A DNA stretch of 64,000 nucleotides from JADMIH01 sp036399775 (GTDB lineage Bacteria; Chloroflexota; Chloroflexia; QHBQ01; JADMIH01), in NCBI GenBank assembly GCA_036399775.1, contig DASWMJ010000045.1:26365-90364 (forward strand), written 5' to 3'. Below are positions 22,460-30,749 of this stretch, one piece after another (position 1 is the stretch's first letter; each line of letters begins with the position of its first letter). The position numbers and the translations under genes were made by a program. The notes under the pieces were generated by a model, which was not told the origin of the DNA, ran no database searches, and saw only the letters and a list, made by a program, of their open reading frames with translations.

Positions 22460-23896
22460 TTATGCCGCCCGGTTTGTTTTGTTATGCTTGTCTTGCTGGA
22501 CGCGCTGTGCTTCTGCTGCCAGCCCTTCCACCCACGCCTTGTCTTCCACGCGCAGGAGGTAGGGGTTGAAGAGTTGGCCTATGCAGAATACCACCACCAA
22601 TGCCCCCAGCGCCACCAGCACGATACCGGGGTCGAGGAAGCCGCCCGCGAGGCCCGCCAGCGTCACGCCCAGGGGAGCCGAGAACTGCGCTATCACCCGC
22701 CGCACGGAGAATACCCGCCCCTGCAATTCACGTGGCACCTGGGTCTGCCAGATCGTCTGTGAGTGGGAGTTCATTATTGGGATGAGGCCAATCAGGACGA
22801 AGTTCATGGCGGCGCTGAGGTAGACGAACGAGGAGAGGCCGAAAATTATCTGCATTACCCCCGCGATGAGGATAGGCACCACCACACCATACACCTTCTT
22901 CCCCTTCAACCCGCCCCACACGCTCATCACCACGCCTCCGATCACACCGCCTATGCCTCCCAGCGTCGCCACCAGCGCAAAAGCAGACTCGAATGAAAGG
23001 CCCAGCGAGGTCCAGTCGCCTACCAGGTTGAACTTGAGCAGCAGGGGGATGAATATCTCTACGGGAGAGGTTGCGAAGTTGATAACTGTGAAAGTGGCGA
23101 GCAGCCACAGCAGGGGCGGGCGGTGCCTGATATAGCGCGCACCCTCTTTGATGTCGGCCCACATGCTCTTTTTCTTCGTCACGCCCGTTTCGGAATGGCC
23201 GAGGTCGGTGCGCCTGGGCGATGGTATGAATAGGAAGGGAAGGATAGCCGCCGCTATAAAGAAAGTGGCGGCGTCTATCCCTATCGCCAGGGGCGCGCCG
23301 TCCTGTAGCGGGGCAAGCATCTCCCGCAAGCCACCGGGTACCAGGCCCTGGCGCGCCAGCCCCGGCAGGGATATGAGGATGGCCGCGAGTGCCGGGGATA
23401 GGATTCCGGAGAGCGCCCACATCGTTTGCATCATGCCGTTGGCGCGGGGCAGTTGCTTTTCGGGCACGATCATGGCGTAGGAGGTGTCGAAGGCTGAGCT
23501 GTGAAACTGGCTCAAGATAGCAAAGGCCGCCACCATGATGATGAGCATCCAGACTTCCAACGCCTTCGCTATCATCAACGACATGAGGAGCAGGCTCAGG
23601 AAGCCGTTCGCCACGTCCACCACCAGCATGGTACGCTTGCGGTCGTGCCGGTCGGCCCAGGCCCCCGCGACTGGCGCGAGCAGTACCGACAGTGTGAAAG
23701 CCAGGCTGATAGCGGTCAGCGCGAAGGCAAGCTGCGGCTTCTGCTCCTCGCGTGGGTAGAGGGTCTGCGCCAGCCATATAGTGATGGCGAAAAAGGTCAG
23801 CGCGCTACCGAACGCGGAAAGTGATTGCGTGACCCATAAGATAAGGAATGTCCTAAACCCGTTAGGGGGAGCTTCGTAATGCTCAGTCGCGCTCAT
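22460..23896 (-). CDS. MFS efflux transporter
   Basis: 478 aa, GGAGAG before the ATG. Twelve membrane segments are expected. The MFS loop 2-3 motif reads PVAGAWADRHDRKR (about 75-88), typical of the enterobactin-exporter/macrolide-efflux branch, with an extended loop in the middle (about 175-250) and VPRELQGRVFSVRRV in the second half. Likely a proton-driven drug or metabolite exporter. Last of three MFS genes on this strand; separated from the next by a repeat-rich gap. Confidence 0.88.
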   Translation of the reverse strand: MSATEHYEAPPNGFRTFLILWVTQSLSAFGSALTFFAITIWLAQTLYPREEQKPQLAFALTAISLAFTLSVLLAPVAGAWADRHDRKRTMLVVDVANGFLSLLLMSLMIAKALEVWMLIIMVAAFAILSQFHSSAFDTSYAMIVPEKQLPRANGMMQTMWALSGILSPALAAILISLPGLARQGLVPGGLREMLAPLQDGAPLAIGIDAATFFIAAAILPFLFIPSPRRTDLGHSETGVTKKKSMWADIKEGARYIRHRPPLLWLLATFTVINFATSPVEIFIPLLLKFNLVGDWTSLGLSFESAFALVATLGGIGGVIGGVVMSVWGGLKGKKVYGVVVPILIAGVMQIIFGLSSFVYLSAAMNFVLIGLIPIMNSHSQTIWQTQVPRELQGRVFSVRRVIAQFSAPLGVTLAGLAGGFLDPGIVLVALGALVVVFCIGQLFNPYLLRVEDKAWVEGLAAEAQRVQQDKHNKTNRAA

Positions 23897-23942
23897 TTCT
23901 CTCCTCTATTTTACATACCCAACATCCCGGCAGTCCGGGCCA

Positions 23943-24158
23943 CAGCCCCCGAAGGGGGCGAAAGAAGGTAGCCCCTGGCGTGAGCCTGGGGAAAGCCGCC
24001 ATGCTTATTCATCAAGCCCCGAAGGGGCGACAGACGGGACATGTACGCTTAATCAACATTGTTTTCTTTCGCCCCTTTCAGGGGCTACTTTGTTCGGGTG
24101 GGTGCTGGTCCCCAGGCTTGCGCCAGGGGCTACTCTCTTGCGCCCCCTTCGGGGGCTG
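23943..24158. repeat. REP/BIME-like palindrome cluster 1
   Basis: Left (23943-23991) and right (about 24110-24158) ends are near-perfect inverted copies: CAGCCCCCGAAGGGGGCG, then a GTAGCCCC hairpin (CCCCTGGCGTGAGCCTGGGG). Between them lie shorter GCCCC...GGGGC palindromes (24015-24028, 24070-24086). GTAG next to an imperfect hairpin is typical of REP elements mobilised by REP-associated tyrosine transposases; none is visible here. Confidence 0.75.
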
Positions 24159-24235
24159 GCTGTTGACATTTCCTCTTTTGATACGCGAGGGCACGACATT
24201 ACCTGGAGTGTATTGGTGGCCTATGTCCTGCCGCT

Positions 24236-24286
24236 CTCTAACCCCTGACCCCTGACCCCTGACCCCTGACCCCTGACCCCTCGCCC
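24236..24286. repeat. Heptanucleotide array (CCCTGAC)n
   Basis: About six CCCTGAC units in strict 7-nt phase, beginning with a CCCTAAC-like unit. It ends directly at the stop codon (24287-24289) of the downstream MFS gene on the minus strand. Confidence 0.85.
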
Positions 24287-25597
24287 TCACGCCGCCTGCG
24301 CTTCCTCGATAGGCCGGGCGTTGCGGACATGGGAATTCAGGGTGGTAAGAATGGCGAATAAGAGCAGCCAGCCGGTGTAAAACATCACTGTGTAGGTAGT
24401 GCCTACACGCTCAAGCAGCACGCCGGCCAGCGCTGCGCCTAGAGGCTGGAAACCGAAAGCCACCAGGCGGAAAGTGCTGTTTACGCGCCCTTGCAGCTTG
24501 TCGGGGATGAGGGCCAGGCGGTAGCTGAACTGCACCACGTTGTAGATTGGCCCCGTCATGAAAGTTAAAGCCGTTATGATGCCCAGTACGATAAAGTTCG
24601 GAGCGAGCAAGTAAAGAGGGAACAACATCACACTGATCCAGCCTATAGTGATGATTACCTGCCCGAAGCGGAACCGCTTCTGTATCTGCCCGCCCAACAC
24701 CGACCCAACTATTCCGCCTACCGCGCTGATACTGAACATCACGCCTATTTCTGCCTCGCTGGCACCTAGCTCTTTGGCTATCACTATCAATATCAATCCC
24801 AAAGCCGCGCCGACGAAATTGTTTGCGCCCGTCAAGAGCGCCATGAAGCGTATGAGTTGGTGGTGCCACAGCCACGACAACCCCTCTTTTATCTCGCGCC
24901 CCAGGTGTCGCTCGGTGGCTGTCACGCGCTCTTCCTGGAACTTGGTCTTTATGAAGATGAGAGAAAGGAGGGACGCGCTATAGGACAAAGCGTCGAACAC
25001 GAAAGGCATCGCCCGGCTGACGCTCTGGTAGAGGAAGCCACCCAACGGCGGACCCGCCAGGAATGCCGCGATGAACCCCGCCTCGTTCTGCGCGGAGGCC
25101 TGCGGCAACTGTCCCTTCGGCACAACGCGAGGCAGGGCGGCCACCTCGGCTATGTTGAAGAAGACGAATAACGTGCCCTCGATAAAGGTATTGACGTATA
25201 TCTGCCATATCGTTAGCTCGAAGAAGGTCAGGGCGATAGGGATACTGGCGATGTTCACCGCCCGCCCCACGTCGCTCAAGATCATCACCAGCTTGCGGTC
25301 CCACCTGTCTATCAGCGCGCCCACAGGCAGGCTGAAGAGGAGGTAAGGCAGCGACCCTATTGCCCCGGCAAACCCGGCGGCTGCGGGCGAGTCCGTAATC
25401 GCCAGTATCAATAGTGGGATGACCAGCCCCGATATGCCCGTGCCCATCGCGGACACCACCTGCCCGCTCCATAGCAGCATATAGTCACGGTTGCGCCACA
25501 GGGGAGGGAACTTCTGCGGCGCGGGTTTTTCTGCGGCCTGCTCCGGTGCCACAGGCTCTTCGGAGCGTTCTTCCTGGACGGTTTCTGTCGTGCTCAT
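24287..25597 (-). CDS. MFS transporter
   Basis: 436 aa. A polar, Glu/Pro-rich N-terminal ~30 residues (EERSEEPVAPEQAAEKP) precedes the first helix. Twelve membrane segments; loop 2-3 motif LPVGALIDRWDRKL (about 95-108); second half with IPDKLQGRVNSTFRLVAFG. Macrolide-efflux/MdfA-like branch of MFS by pattern; substrate unknown. Follows the 25675-26934 transporter by 77 bp, probably one operon. Confidence 0.88.
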   Translation of the reverse strand: MSTTETVQEERSEEPVAPEQAAEKPAPQKFPPLWRNRDYMLLWSGQVVSAMGTGISGLVIPLLILAITDSPAAAGFAGAIGSLPYLLFSLPVGALIDRWDRKLVMILSDVGRAVNIASIPIALTFFELTIWQIYVNTFIEGTLFVFFNIAEVAALPRVVPKGQLPQASAQNEAGFIAAFLAGPPLGGFLYQSVSRAMPFVFDALSYSASLLSLIFIKTKFQEERVTATERHLGREIKEGLSWLWHHQLIRFMALLTGANNFVGAALGLILIVIAKELGASEAEIGVMFSISAVGGIVGSVLGGQIQKRFRFGQVIITIGWISVMLFPLYLLAPNFIVLGIITALTFMTGPIYNVVQFSYRLALIPDKLQGRVNSTFRLVAFGFQPLGAALAGVLLERVGTTYTVMFYTGWLLLFAILTTLNSHVRNARPIEEAQAA

Positions 25598-25674
25598 AAA
25601 ACCTCTTACAAAGGTGCTAGCGAGGCGGGTTGCCTCTTAGACGATAATCTTACATGCTCTAAGAGCGTCTGCCA

Positions 25675-26934
25675 TCAGTCGCTGGTTGTATTCCCCACCA
25701 GTTCCGGCAGCCCTCGTTCTTCTGCTGGTTGCGATGCAGAAGGGCGCAGGAGCCACAGGCCCGCCAGTCCGGCAACCACATTGAGCAGGGCCTCCGCGCT
25801 CAGGAGAGGCACTATGGGGAGGGCGTCCCCAAAGAAGGTGGCGATGGCCTGGCCCGCCAGCATCGCCAGCGCCGAGGTGGTGGCGAAAGCTCCCATCACC
25901 CGCCCCCGGTAGCGGTCGGCTACGCTCGTTTGGAATAGTGTCTGCGCGCCCACTTGCAGGCCCGCCACCGGCAGCCCGGCCAGCGCGAACAGGGTAAGCC
26001 CCACCAGCAGGATGGGAATATTGAAGATGAGCAGGTCTACCACCCCAAGCGCCACAAAGTTCAGCGCGACAAGCTGCCAGGCGGGCACCCTTTTCCATAT
26101 TCCGCCAACCACGAGGCTCCCCAGCAGGCCGCCCACCGCCTGCGCGGAGAGTAGCCAGCCAAACTCGTTCGCCCCACCGCCCACGACATCCTTCACGAAC
26201 GGGGCGAATAGCACCCCCAGTATGCCTTCGCCGAGCGAGTTGATGCACAGCACGGCGAAAAGCGCGCCAACGATGGAGTTATGTCTGACCACGCGCAGGC
26301 CATCAACCCACTCACGCCAGGCGTTGGGGGAAGGTGCGCTCTCTTCGACCTCGGCTTTCGTCACGCTCGCCGGGGCCGAAATGAGGGCGATCATCACGCC
26401 CGCGACCAGGAAGGTAGCGATGTCCACCAGCACGGAAGCCGAGAAGCCGAGCGTCGCGAAGAGCACCCCGCCAAGCGCGGGACCTGCCAGCCGCGCCAGG
26501 TTGTTGTTGAGCGAATTGAGTGCGTTGGCGGGCACCAGGTTCTCCTCGCCCACGAGTCGTGGGAGGAGGGCGTTCTCGGCGGGCGTGCTGAACTGGCGGG
26601 CGGTATTGGTAAACAGGGAGACCACGTACACCAGCCACACCATATCCGCCGAGCCGACCAGCACGAGCGGCAGCAGGAACAGGGCGCGCAACAGGTTCGT
26701 CACGATCAGTATGCGCCTGCGGTCCCAACGGTCCACGTAGATCCCCGCCACCGACCCCAGGAAGAGATGAGGCAGCAGGGACGTGATGAAAAGTGTGCCC
26801 GTCGCCAGTACCGAGCCGGTCAGGTTGTAAATGTACAGGGGCAGGGCGGTGAAGAGCACCCAGTCACCGATAAAGGAGATCAGACCCCCAAACCACAGGA
26901 GGGAGAAGTTGCGTTGGCGTAATAGAGCAAGCAA
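25675..26934 (-). CDS. MFS transporter
   Basis: 419 aa, starting at a TTG with AGGA about 10 nt upstream. Twelve membrane segments; loop 2-3 motif GSVAGIYVDRWDRRR (about 56-70); ADRYRGRVMGAFATTSALAM in the second half. First of three consecutive same-strand MFS genes. The three share the VDRWDRR-type motif and QGRV/RGRV motif, so they are probably old paralogues with diverged substrates. Confidence 0.87.
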   Translation of the reverse strand: MLALLRQRNFSLLWFGGLISFIGDWVLFTALPLYIYNLTGSVLATGTLFITSLLPHLFLGSVAGIYVDRWDRRRILIVTNLLRALFLLPLVLVGSADMVWLVYVVSLFTNTARQFSTPAENALLPRLVGEENLVPANALNSLNNNLARLAGPALGGVLFATLGFSASVLVDIATFLVAGVMIALISAPASVTKAEVEESAPSPNAWREWVDGLRVVRHNSIVGALFAVLCINSLGEGILGVLFAPFVKDVVGGGANEFGWLLSAQAVGGLLGSLVVGGIWKRVPAWQLVALNFVALGVVDLLIFNIPILLVGLTLFALAGLPVAGLQVGAQTLFQTSVADRYRGRVMGAFATTSALAMLAGQAIATFFGDALPIVPLLSAEALLNVVAGLAGLWLLRPSASQPAEERGLPELVGNTTSD

Positions 26935-26945
26935 AGGAGTCCTCC

Positions 26946-26987
26946 GGATCAGGGTCAGAGGTTAGGGATCAGGGGTCAGTGTTAATT
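26946..26987. repeat. Degenerate heptanucleotide array
   Basis: GGATCAG-GGTCAGA-GGTTAGG-GATCAGG-GGTCAGT-GTTAATT in 7-nt phase, the complement of the CCCTGAC/CCCTAAC types seen elsewhere. Confidence 0.6.
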
Positions 26988-27028
26988 CTTTCTAATTTCG
27001 GTTTCTGAGAAACCAAAATTAGAAAGAA
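26986..27028. terminator. Long hairpin after the DUF4097 gene
   Basis: 20-nt arms (26986-27005 and 27009-27028) with a single mismatch and a 3-nt loop. It lies 9 bp beyond the stop codon of the minus-strand DUF4097 gene, so it is probably its terminator. Confidence 0.7.
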
Positions 27029-27037
27029 CGATAGGTA

Positions 27038-28210
27038 TTACCTGCCGTCCAGCTCACCCAGGCGGCGCACCGCCTCCTGGGGTGATAGCTCGCCGCGCTG
27101 TACGGCTTGCAGAATCTCTAGCTCGGCTTGCTGGCGCTCGACGTAACCCTCCGGCTCTGTGATGTCGCCTGCGGCGTCTTGCGCCTGTTCTCCACCACCA
27201 TGAGTGCGTGCCAGGTCCATAGTTGGCTCGCCTACGCTCACCGGGCGCCGTGCCTCGGCGGGTTGTGGCTGTCCATTCCCCCTGACTGGCCTTACCGATA
27301 CGTTGCCGCTCACGGTGGCTACGTTCACTACCGCGCCGCCACCGTTCAGTGAGAGGGTCATGCCGCGCCTGCGATTGGATGAATAAGACACCTGGTTGCG
27401 CGGGAAGCCGCAGTTTACGTCGCCGCTGACTGTGGTGATCTCGAAGGTCAGATGCGCATCGGAGGGTATAGCCACGTTGAGATCGCCGCTCACGCTCTTT
27501 AGCTCAAGCTCGTTCTGCGGCAATCGCCAGAGGTCGAGTTCCAGATCGCCACTGGTTGTGCCCGCGCTCACTTCCTGGAGATCGAGGCGACGGGTCTTTA
27601 TGTCGCCCGACACGGTACGCACGCCCAGCTTGCCTTCCAGGTCCTCTATCTTTATATCGCCGCTTGAGCTATTCACGAGCGCGCTGCCGCCGCACTGCGC
27701 CAGTTGTATGTCGCCCGACGTGGTCTGCAGGAAGAGGGTGCCGTGGACGCCCTTTATCTCAAGGTCGCCGGAGCTTGTCCGCAGGGCCAGGTCGCAGTTG
27801 TGGGGTACGCGTATATTGTAGTCGCGCCCGCCGCCCATCCACTGGCTGGGATCGATAGAGCCTAGCTTCCTGCCGAGGCGGCGCATGCTCCGTTCCACGC
27901 TGCGTTCCACGCGAGCGCCTATGTCTTCCAGGCCCGCGCCCTCGAAGCCTAGCCTGATGCCCTTCATCGCCTCTTCCGCCTCAACGAAGTTGACCATCTT
28001 GAACCTGCCGGGCCGGTTGCGGACTGTCACGAGCGCGCCCGCCTGCTCTATCTCGAACATGCTGCTGGGGTCGGAGATGGAGACCTCTATCTCCTGGCGG
28101 TCCCAGCCCTCTACCCGAACGTCGCCCGTGGGCTGCTCAAGCACAAACCTGGGAGTGGTTGGAAAGTCCTGGGTTGATATGGTCTCTGTATATCCTGCAT
28201 TCTCTACCAT
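27038..28210 (-). CDS. DUF4097 beta-helix protein
   Basis: 390 aa, GAGGAG upstream. Residues about 140-320 contain the repeating SSGD/VSGD turns of DUF4097 (RTSSGDLEIKGV, QTTSGDIQLAQC, RTVSGDIKTRRL, TTVSGDVNCGF), a parallel beta-helix. No signal peptide or membrane helix is seen. The last ~25 residues (LEILQAVQRGELSPQEAVRRL) form a short helical motif also found at the C-terminus of the DUF2089 protein in the same operon. DUF4097 proteins often accompany envelope-stress regulators; exact function unknown. Third and last gene of the operon. Confidence 0.85.
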   Translation of the reverse strand: MVENAGYTETISTQDFPTTPRFVLEQPTGDVRVEGWDRQEIEVSISDPSSMFEIEQAGALVTVRNRPGRFKMVNFVEAEEAMKGIRLGFEGAGLEDIGARVERSVERSMRRLGRKLGSIDPSQWMGGGRDYNIRVPHNCDLALRTSSGDLEIKGVHGTLFLQTTSGDIQLAQCGGSALVNSSSGDIKIEDLEGKLGVRTVSGDIKTRRLDLQEVSAGTTSGDLELDLWRLPQNELELKSVSGDLNVAIPSDAHLTFEITTVSGDVNCGFPRNQVSYSSNRRRGMTLSLNGGGAVVNVATVSGNVSVRPVRGNGQPQPAEARRPVSVGEPTMDLARTHGGGEQAQDAAGDITEPEGYVERQQAELEILQAVQRGELSPQEAVRRLGELDGR

Positions 28211-28257
28211 CGCTTTGTTCTCCTCTTTATTGGTAAGTAATCTGTAAGTCTCTCCGC

Positions 28258-28527
28258 TTATATGCTGCGCCTCAGCAGCAAACCGGCCTGATAATCGTCC
28301 ATCAGGCGCGACATGGGGTCAGGTATGGCCGGTTGTGGCTTCCGCAGGTGCGTGGTGGGAGTCTGTCGCTCTCCCTCGCCACCCGCTACAGGTATGCTCA
28401 CAAGCTGCACGAGCAGCCACCGGCGCACACGAGGCGTATTGAGGTGCAGCGAGAAGCGCGACCGGCGCACCCCCTTGACAGGTGTTGCTTCCAACTGTGC
28501 TATCGAGCTAACGATGCTTGCTCCCAT
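28258..28527 (-). CDS. Small hypothetical protein between DUF2089 and DUF4097 genes
   Basis: 89 aa from the ATG at 28527, with AAGGAGAG 8 nt upstream; a TTG at 28533 is the alternative. Basic, with no signal peptide or clear membrane helix (SRFSLHLNTPRVRRWLLVQLV). The position in the operon, a good ribosome-binding site and tight spacing (47 bp to the next start) support it as real. Family not recognised. Confidence 0.6.
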   Translation of the reverse strand: MGASIVSSIAQLEATPVKGVRRSRFSLHLNTPRVRRWLLVQLVSIPVAGGEGERQTPTTHLRKPQPAIPDPMSRLMDDYQAGLLLRRSI

Positions 28528-28543
28528 GTCCAACTCTCCTTCT

Positions 28544-28648
28544 TACGTATTGCGTAGTTCGTATTGCGTGAAACGTGAAACGTAATGCGTACTCACCACT
28601 CGCCACTCGGTACTCGGTACTCGGTACTCGGTACTCGGTACTTGTCTA
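28544..28648. repeat. Fifteen heptanucleotide units filling a gene spacer
   Basis: Fifteen consecutive 7-nt units in phase: TACGTAT, TGCGTAG, TTCGTAT, TGCGTGA, AACGTGA, AACGTAA, TGCGTAC, TCACCAC, TCGCCAC, then TCGGTAC five times and TTGTCTA. The last unit contains the stop codon of the DUF2089 gene, and the first lies immediately before the ribosome-binding site of the next gene, so almost the whole spacer is repeat. Confidence 0.85.
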
Positions 28649-29149
28649 TCCGTGCAGCCTCTTCATCGCCTCTGCCGCGCTTAGCTTGCCTGCCGCCAGG
28701 TCGTCCATGATTTGCTGGCGCTTTTCGGGGGTCAGCTTAGGGGCGTGCGGGAGTGGCCCTACGGGCGGCACCGGGGGCATGGGGGGCGTTGGCGGCGTGG
28801 GGCCGCGCTGGCCCGTCACCTGGGGGCTGAGCACGCGGGCCTGGTAGACTTCGTACTGGTCCACCTCGCTCATGTCGCCCTCTTCGACCTCGTAGCCCAT
28901 GGCGCGCACTACGTCGTTCAGTTTGCCGACGACGGTCGGGTACGAAATGCCCATCTCCGCCTCAACATCCTTGATCTTGCCTTTACACTTCATAAATATC
29001 TCAACGAACTGGATATGCTCCGGCGTGAGCGCCTGCAAGCGCCCCAGCGAAAAGAGGCCGTCTATGCCCGTGCCGCAATGCCCACACTGCAAGCGCGTAA
29101 CCGAGAGGGCATTTGTGCAAACGGGGCATCTTCCTGGTAGTGGGTTCAT
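28646..29149 (-). CDS. DUF2089 zinc-ribbon/HTH protein
   Basis: 167 aa, AGGAG before the ATG. An N-terminal zinc ribbon CPVC...CGHCG (Cys 8, 11, 22, 25), then a helix-turn-helix-like DUF2089 region (LTPEHIQFVEIFMKCKGKIK; MGISYPTVVGKLNDVVRAMG, about 42-85), a Pro-rich linker (115-140) and a C-terminal helix motif (QQIMDDLAAGKLSAAEAMKRL). DUF2089 proteins are probably transcription regulators. First gene of the operon with the 89-aa and DUF4097 proteins, behind a strong promoter, so it may autoregulate. Confidence 0.88.
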   Translation of the reverse strand: MNPLPGRCPVCTNALSVTRLQCGHCGTGIDGLFSLGRLQALTPEHIQFVEIFMKCKGKIKDVEAEMGISYPTVVGKLNDVVRAMGYEVEEGDMSEVDQYEVYQARVLSPQVTGQRGPTPPTPPMPPVPPVGPLPHAPKLTPEKRQQIMDDLAAGKLSAAEAMKRLHG

Positions 29150-29209
29150 ATTTCTTTATCTCCTAATTGATATTCGTAACTAGATTATCAATATTGTCAA
29201 GTTAGCTAT

Positions 29210-29238
29210 ATAATAGCATAGGTTTTTTATCTTGTCAA
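29210..29238 (-). promoter_or_regulatory. Sigma-70-type promoter of the DUF2089 operon
   Basis: On the minus strand: TTGACA (29238-29233), 17-bp spacer, TATTAT (29215-29210). Near-consensus, about 60 bp upstream of the start. A second TTGACA lies closer to the gene (about 29196-29201). Confidence 0.75.
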
Positions 29239-29365
29239 GGGGTTTTCTGATCAATTTCGCATACTGCCTTGAGATTATTGATGGCAAGATTAATATTTAC
29301 GATAATATGCTTTGATAGCTTGGGTTGCATTTCAATCGCCTATAAAAATGATAGATCCTTGAGCG

Positions 29366-29540
29366 CCAGCCCCCAGAGGGGGCGAAAGATAATAGCCCCA
29401 CTGAAAGGGGCGAAAGAAAACCATGTCGGGTAGGAATACGGGTTTCGTCTGTCGCCCCTTTCAGGGGCTGACCGAGCAAACACACGCCGTACCCCAGGCT
29501 CACGCCGTGGGGCTACTTTCTTTCGCCCCTCCTGGGCTAT
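29366..29540. repeat. REP/BIME-like palindrome cluster 2
   Basis: Contains the same GCCCC...GGGGCGAAAG palindromes as the cluster at 23943-24158 in a different arrangement (29367-29384, about 29393-29410, 29454-29470, 29489-29514). No coding capacity. Together with the heptanucleotide array it fills most of the gap between DUF2089 and the hydrolase gene. Confidence 0.7.
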
Positions 29541-29546
29541 TCCTCT

Positions 29547-29608
29547 TACCCCTAACCCCTAATCCCTGACCCTTAACCCCTAACCCCTGACCCCTAACCC
29601 CTGATACC
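29547..29608. repeat. Heptanucleotide array CCCTAAC/CCCTGAC
   Basis: About nine mixed CCCTAAC, CCCTGAC and CCTTAAC units in 7-nt phase directly after the REP-like cluster. Confidence 0.8.
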
Positions 29609-29682
29609 TGGCACGCTCCTTGCACTTACCTTCGTGTTTCGTGCGCCGATGGTACTAATCCTGGCAGGCATTAGTGCTATAC

Positions 29683-29714
29683 TTGACACATAGGGCGGGG
29701 ATTTCTGCTATACT
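29683..29714 (+). promoter_or_regulatory. Candidate promoter of the class I amidotransferase-like hydrolase gene
   Basis: TTGACA (29683-29688) and TGCTATACT (box 29709-29714), spacer 20 bp, somewhat long but with an extended -10. An overlapping TGCTATACT lies just upstream at 29674-29682. Confidence 0.5.
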
Positions 29715-29822
29715 GTATAAAGGGAGTTTGCACCGAGGGGTGTAGCCTTTTCGCGTATACTATTTCAGGGGCTAGTCACTCGGAGGCGGAGCCACCAACC
29801 CACCAACAGGGAGCTTGAGCTT

Positions 29823-30629
29823 ATGCCATATTTTGCAAAGGGTCTGCCGCTCATCGGCATATCTACAATAGACGACCACGACGCGGCGGGCATGCACGCG
29901 AACCGCTTCAGCAACAACCAGAGTTACGCCAAGGCGATTGAGAACGCGGGCGGCGTGCCCATCATGATACCGCACGTTGAAGACGCCGACGCCCTGCGCC
30001 GCATCTACGACGTGCTCGACGGCATACTCCTCCCCGGCGGGCTGGATATCCACCCCAAGTTCTACGGCCAGGAGCCGCACCCCGCGCTCGACCCCACCGA
30101 CGTTGGTCTCGACCGCATCGAGAGCGTCATGGTGCCCTGGGCGCTCGAAGACGATCTGCCTATACTGGGTATTTGCCGGGGCGAACAGGTGCTCAACGTC
30201 CTCATGGGCGGCACTCTGATCCAGGACATCTACACCCAGTACACCACCACCATAGACCACCGCGAATCTTTCAAGAGAAGGATACGCGACTTCCTGGCGC
30301 ACGATATAGAGGTCAAGCCCGACACCCGCCTGCATGAGTTGACGGGGGAAGACCGCGTGTGGGTGAACACTTCGCACCACCAGTGCATAGATAAGGTGGG
30401 AGACGGCCTGATCGCCACTGCGTGGTCGCCCGACGGCATAGTAGAGGGGATAGAGGCCCCAGAGAGCCGCTTCCTGGTGGCGGTGCAGTGCCACCCAGAA
30501 GAGATGTGGCGCAAGCACGGCTGGGCGAGCAAGTTCTTCTCGACGTTCGTGGAAGCCGCCGCCGATACGATGACCTCTACCTCCCGCCGCGCCAGGCACC
30601 TCACCCCCATCCACGCAGTGGGGGCATAG
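29823..30629 (+). CDS. Gamma-glutamyl-GABA hydrolase-like class I amidotransferase (peptidase C26)
   Basis: 268 aa. Glutamine-amidotransferase fold with GILLPGGLDIHP (about 67-78), nucleophile elbow GICRGEQ (Cys about 117) and QCHPEE (His about 223), the complete Cys-His-Glu triad of the PuuD/peptidase C26 family. Such enzymes cleave gamma-glutamyl amides; PuuD works in putrescine breakdown. Here the next gene is hutI (histidine degradation), so a nitrogen-compound catabolic role is plausible but the substrate is not certain. A large hairpin follows 31 bp after the stop, so it is probably transcribed separately from hutI. Confidence 0.87.
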   Translation: MPYFAKGLPLIGISTIDDHDAAGMHANRFSNNQSYAKAIENAGGVPIMIPHVEDADALRRIYDVLDGILLPGGLDIHPKFYGQEPHPALDPTDVGLDRIESVMVPWALEDDLPILGICRGEQVLNVLMGGTLIQDIYTQYTTTIDHRESFKRRIRDFLAHDIEVKPDTRLHELTGEDRVWVNTSHHQCIDKVGDGLIATAWSPDGIVEGIEAPESRFLVAVQCHPEEMWRKHGWASKFFSTFVEAAADTMTSTSRRARHLTPIHAVGA

Positions 30630-30660
30630 CGGGCTATGTACCAGGGACAAACATCCTGTA

Positions 30661-30727
30661 AAAACAAAGAATAAAAATTCACAGTTCGGCACTCCACGCC
30701 GAACTGTGAATTTTTATTCTTTGTTTT
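30661..30727. terminator. Giant perfect hairpin between the C26 hydrolase and hutI
   Basis: 30-nt arms (30661-30690 and 30698-30727) perfectly complementary, 7-nt loop ACTCCAC. Left arm A-rich, right arm T-rich, with a GC-rich core (CAGTTCGGC/GCCGAACTG). It shares ATAAAAAT...CAC.GTT with the hairpin at 41026-41088. Confidence 0.75.
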
Positions 30728-30749
30728 ATTTCCCTCTCAGCGAGGACCT

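Noticed and set aside
22728..23777. 349-codon minus-strand frame overlapping the MFS gene
   Set aside because: Alternative frame of the same strand inside a clear 12-helix transporter; low-complexity Arg/His/Gly translation.
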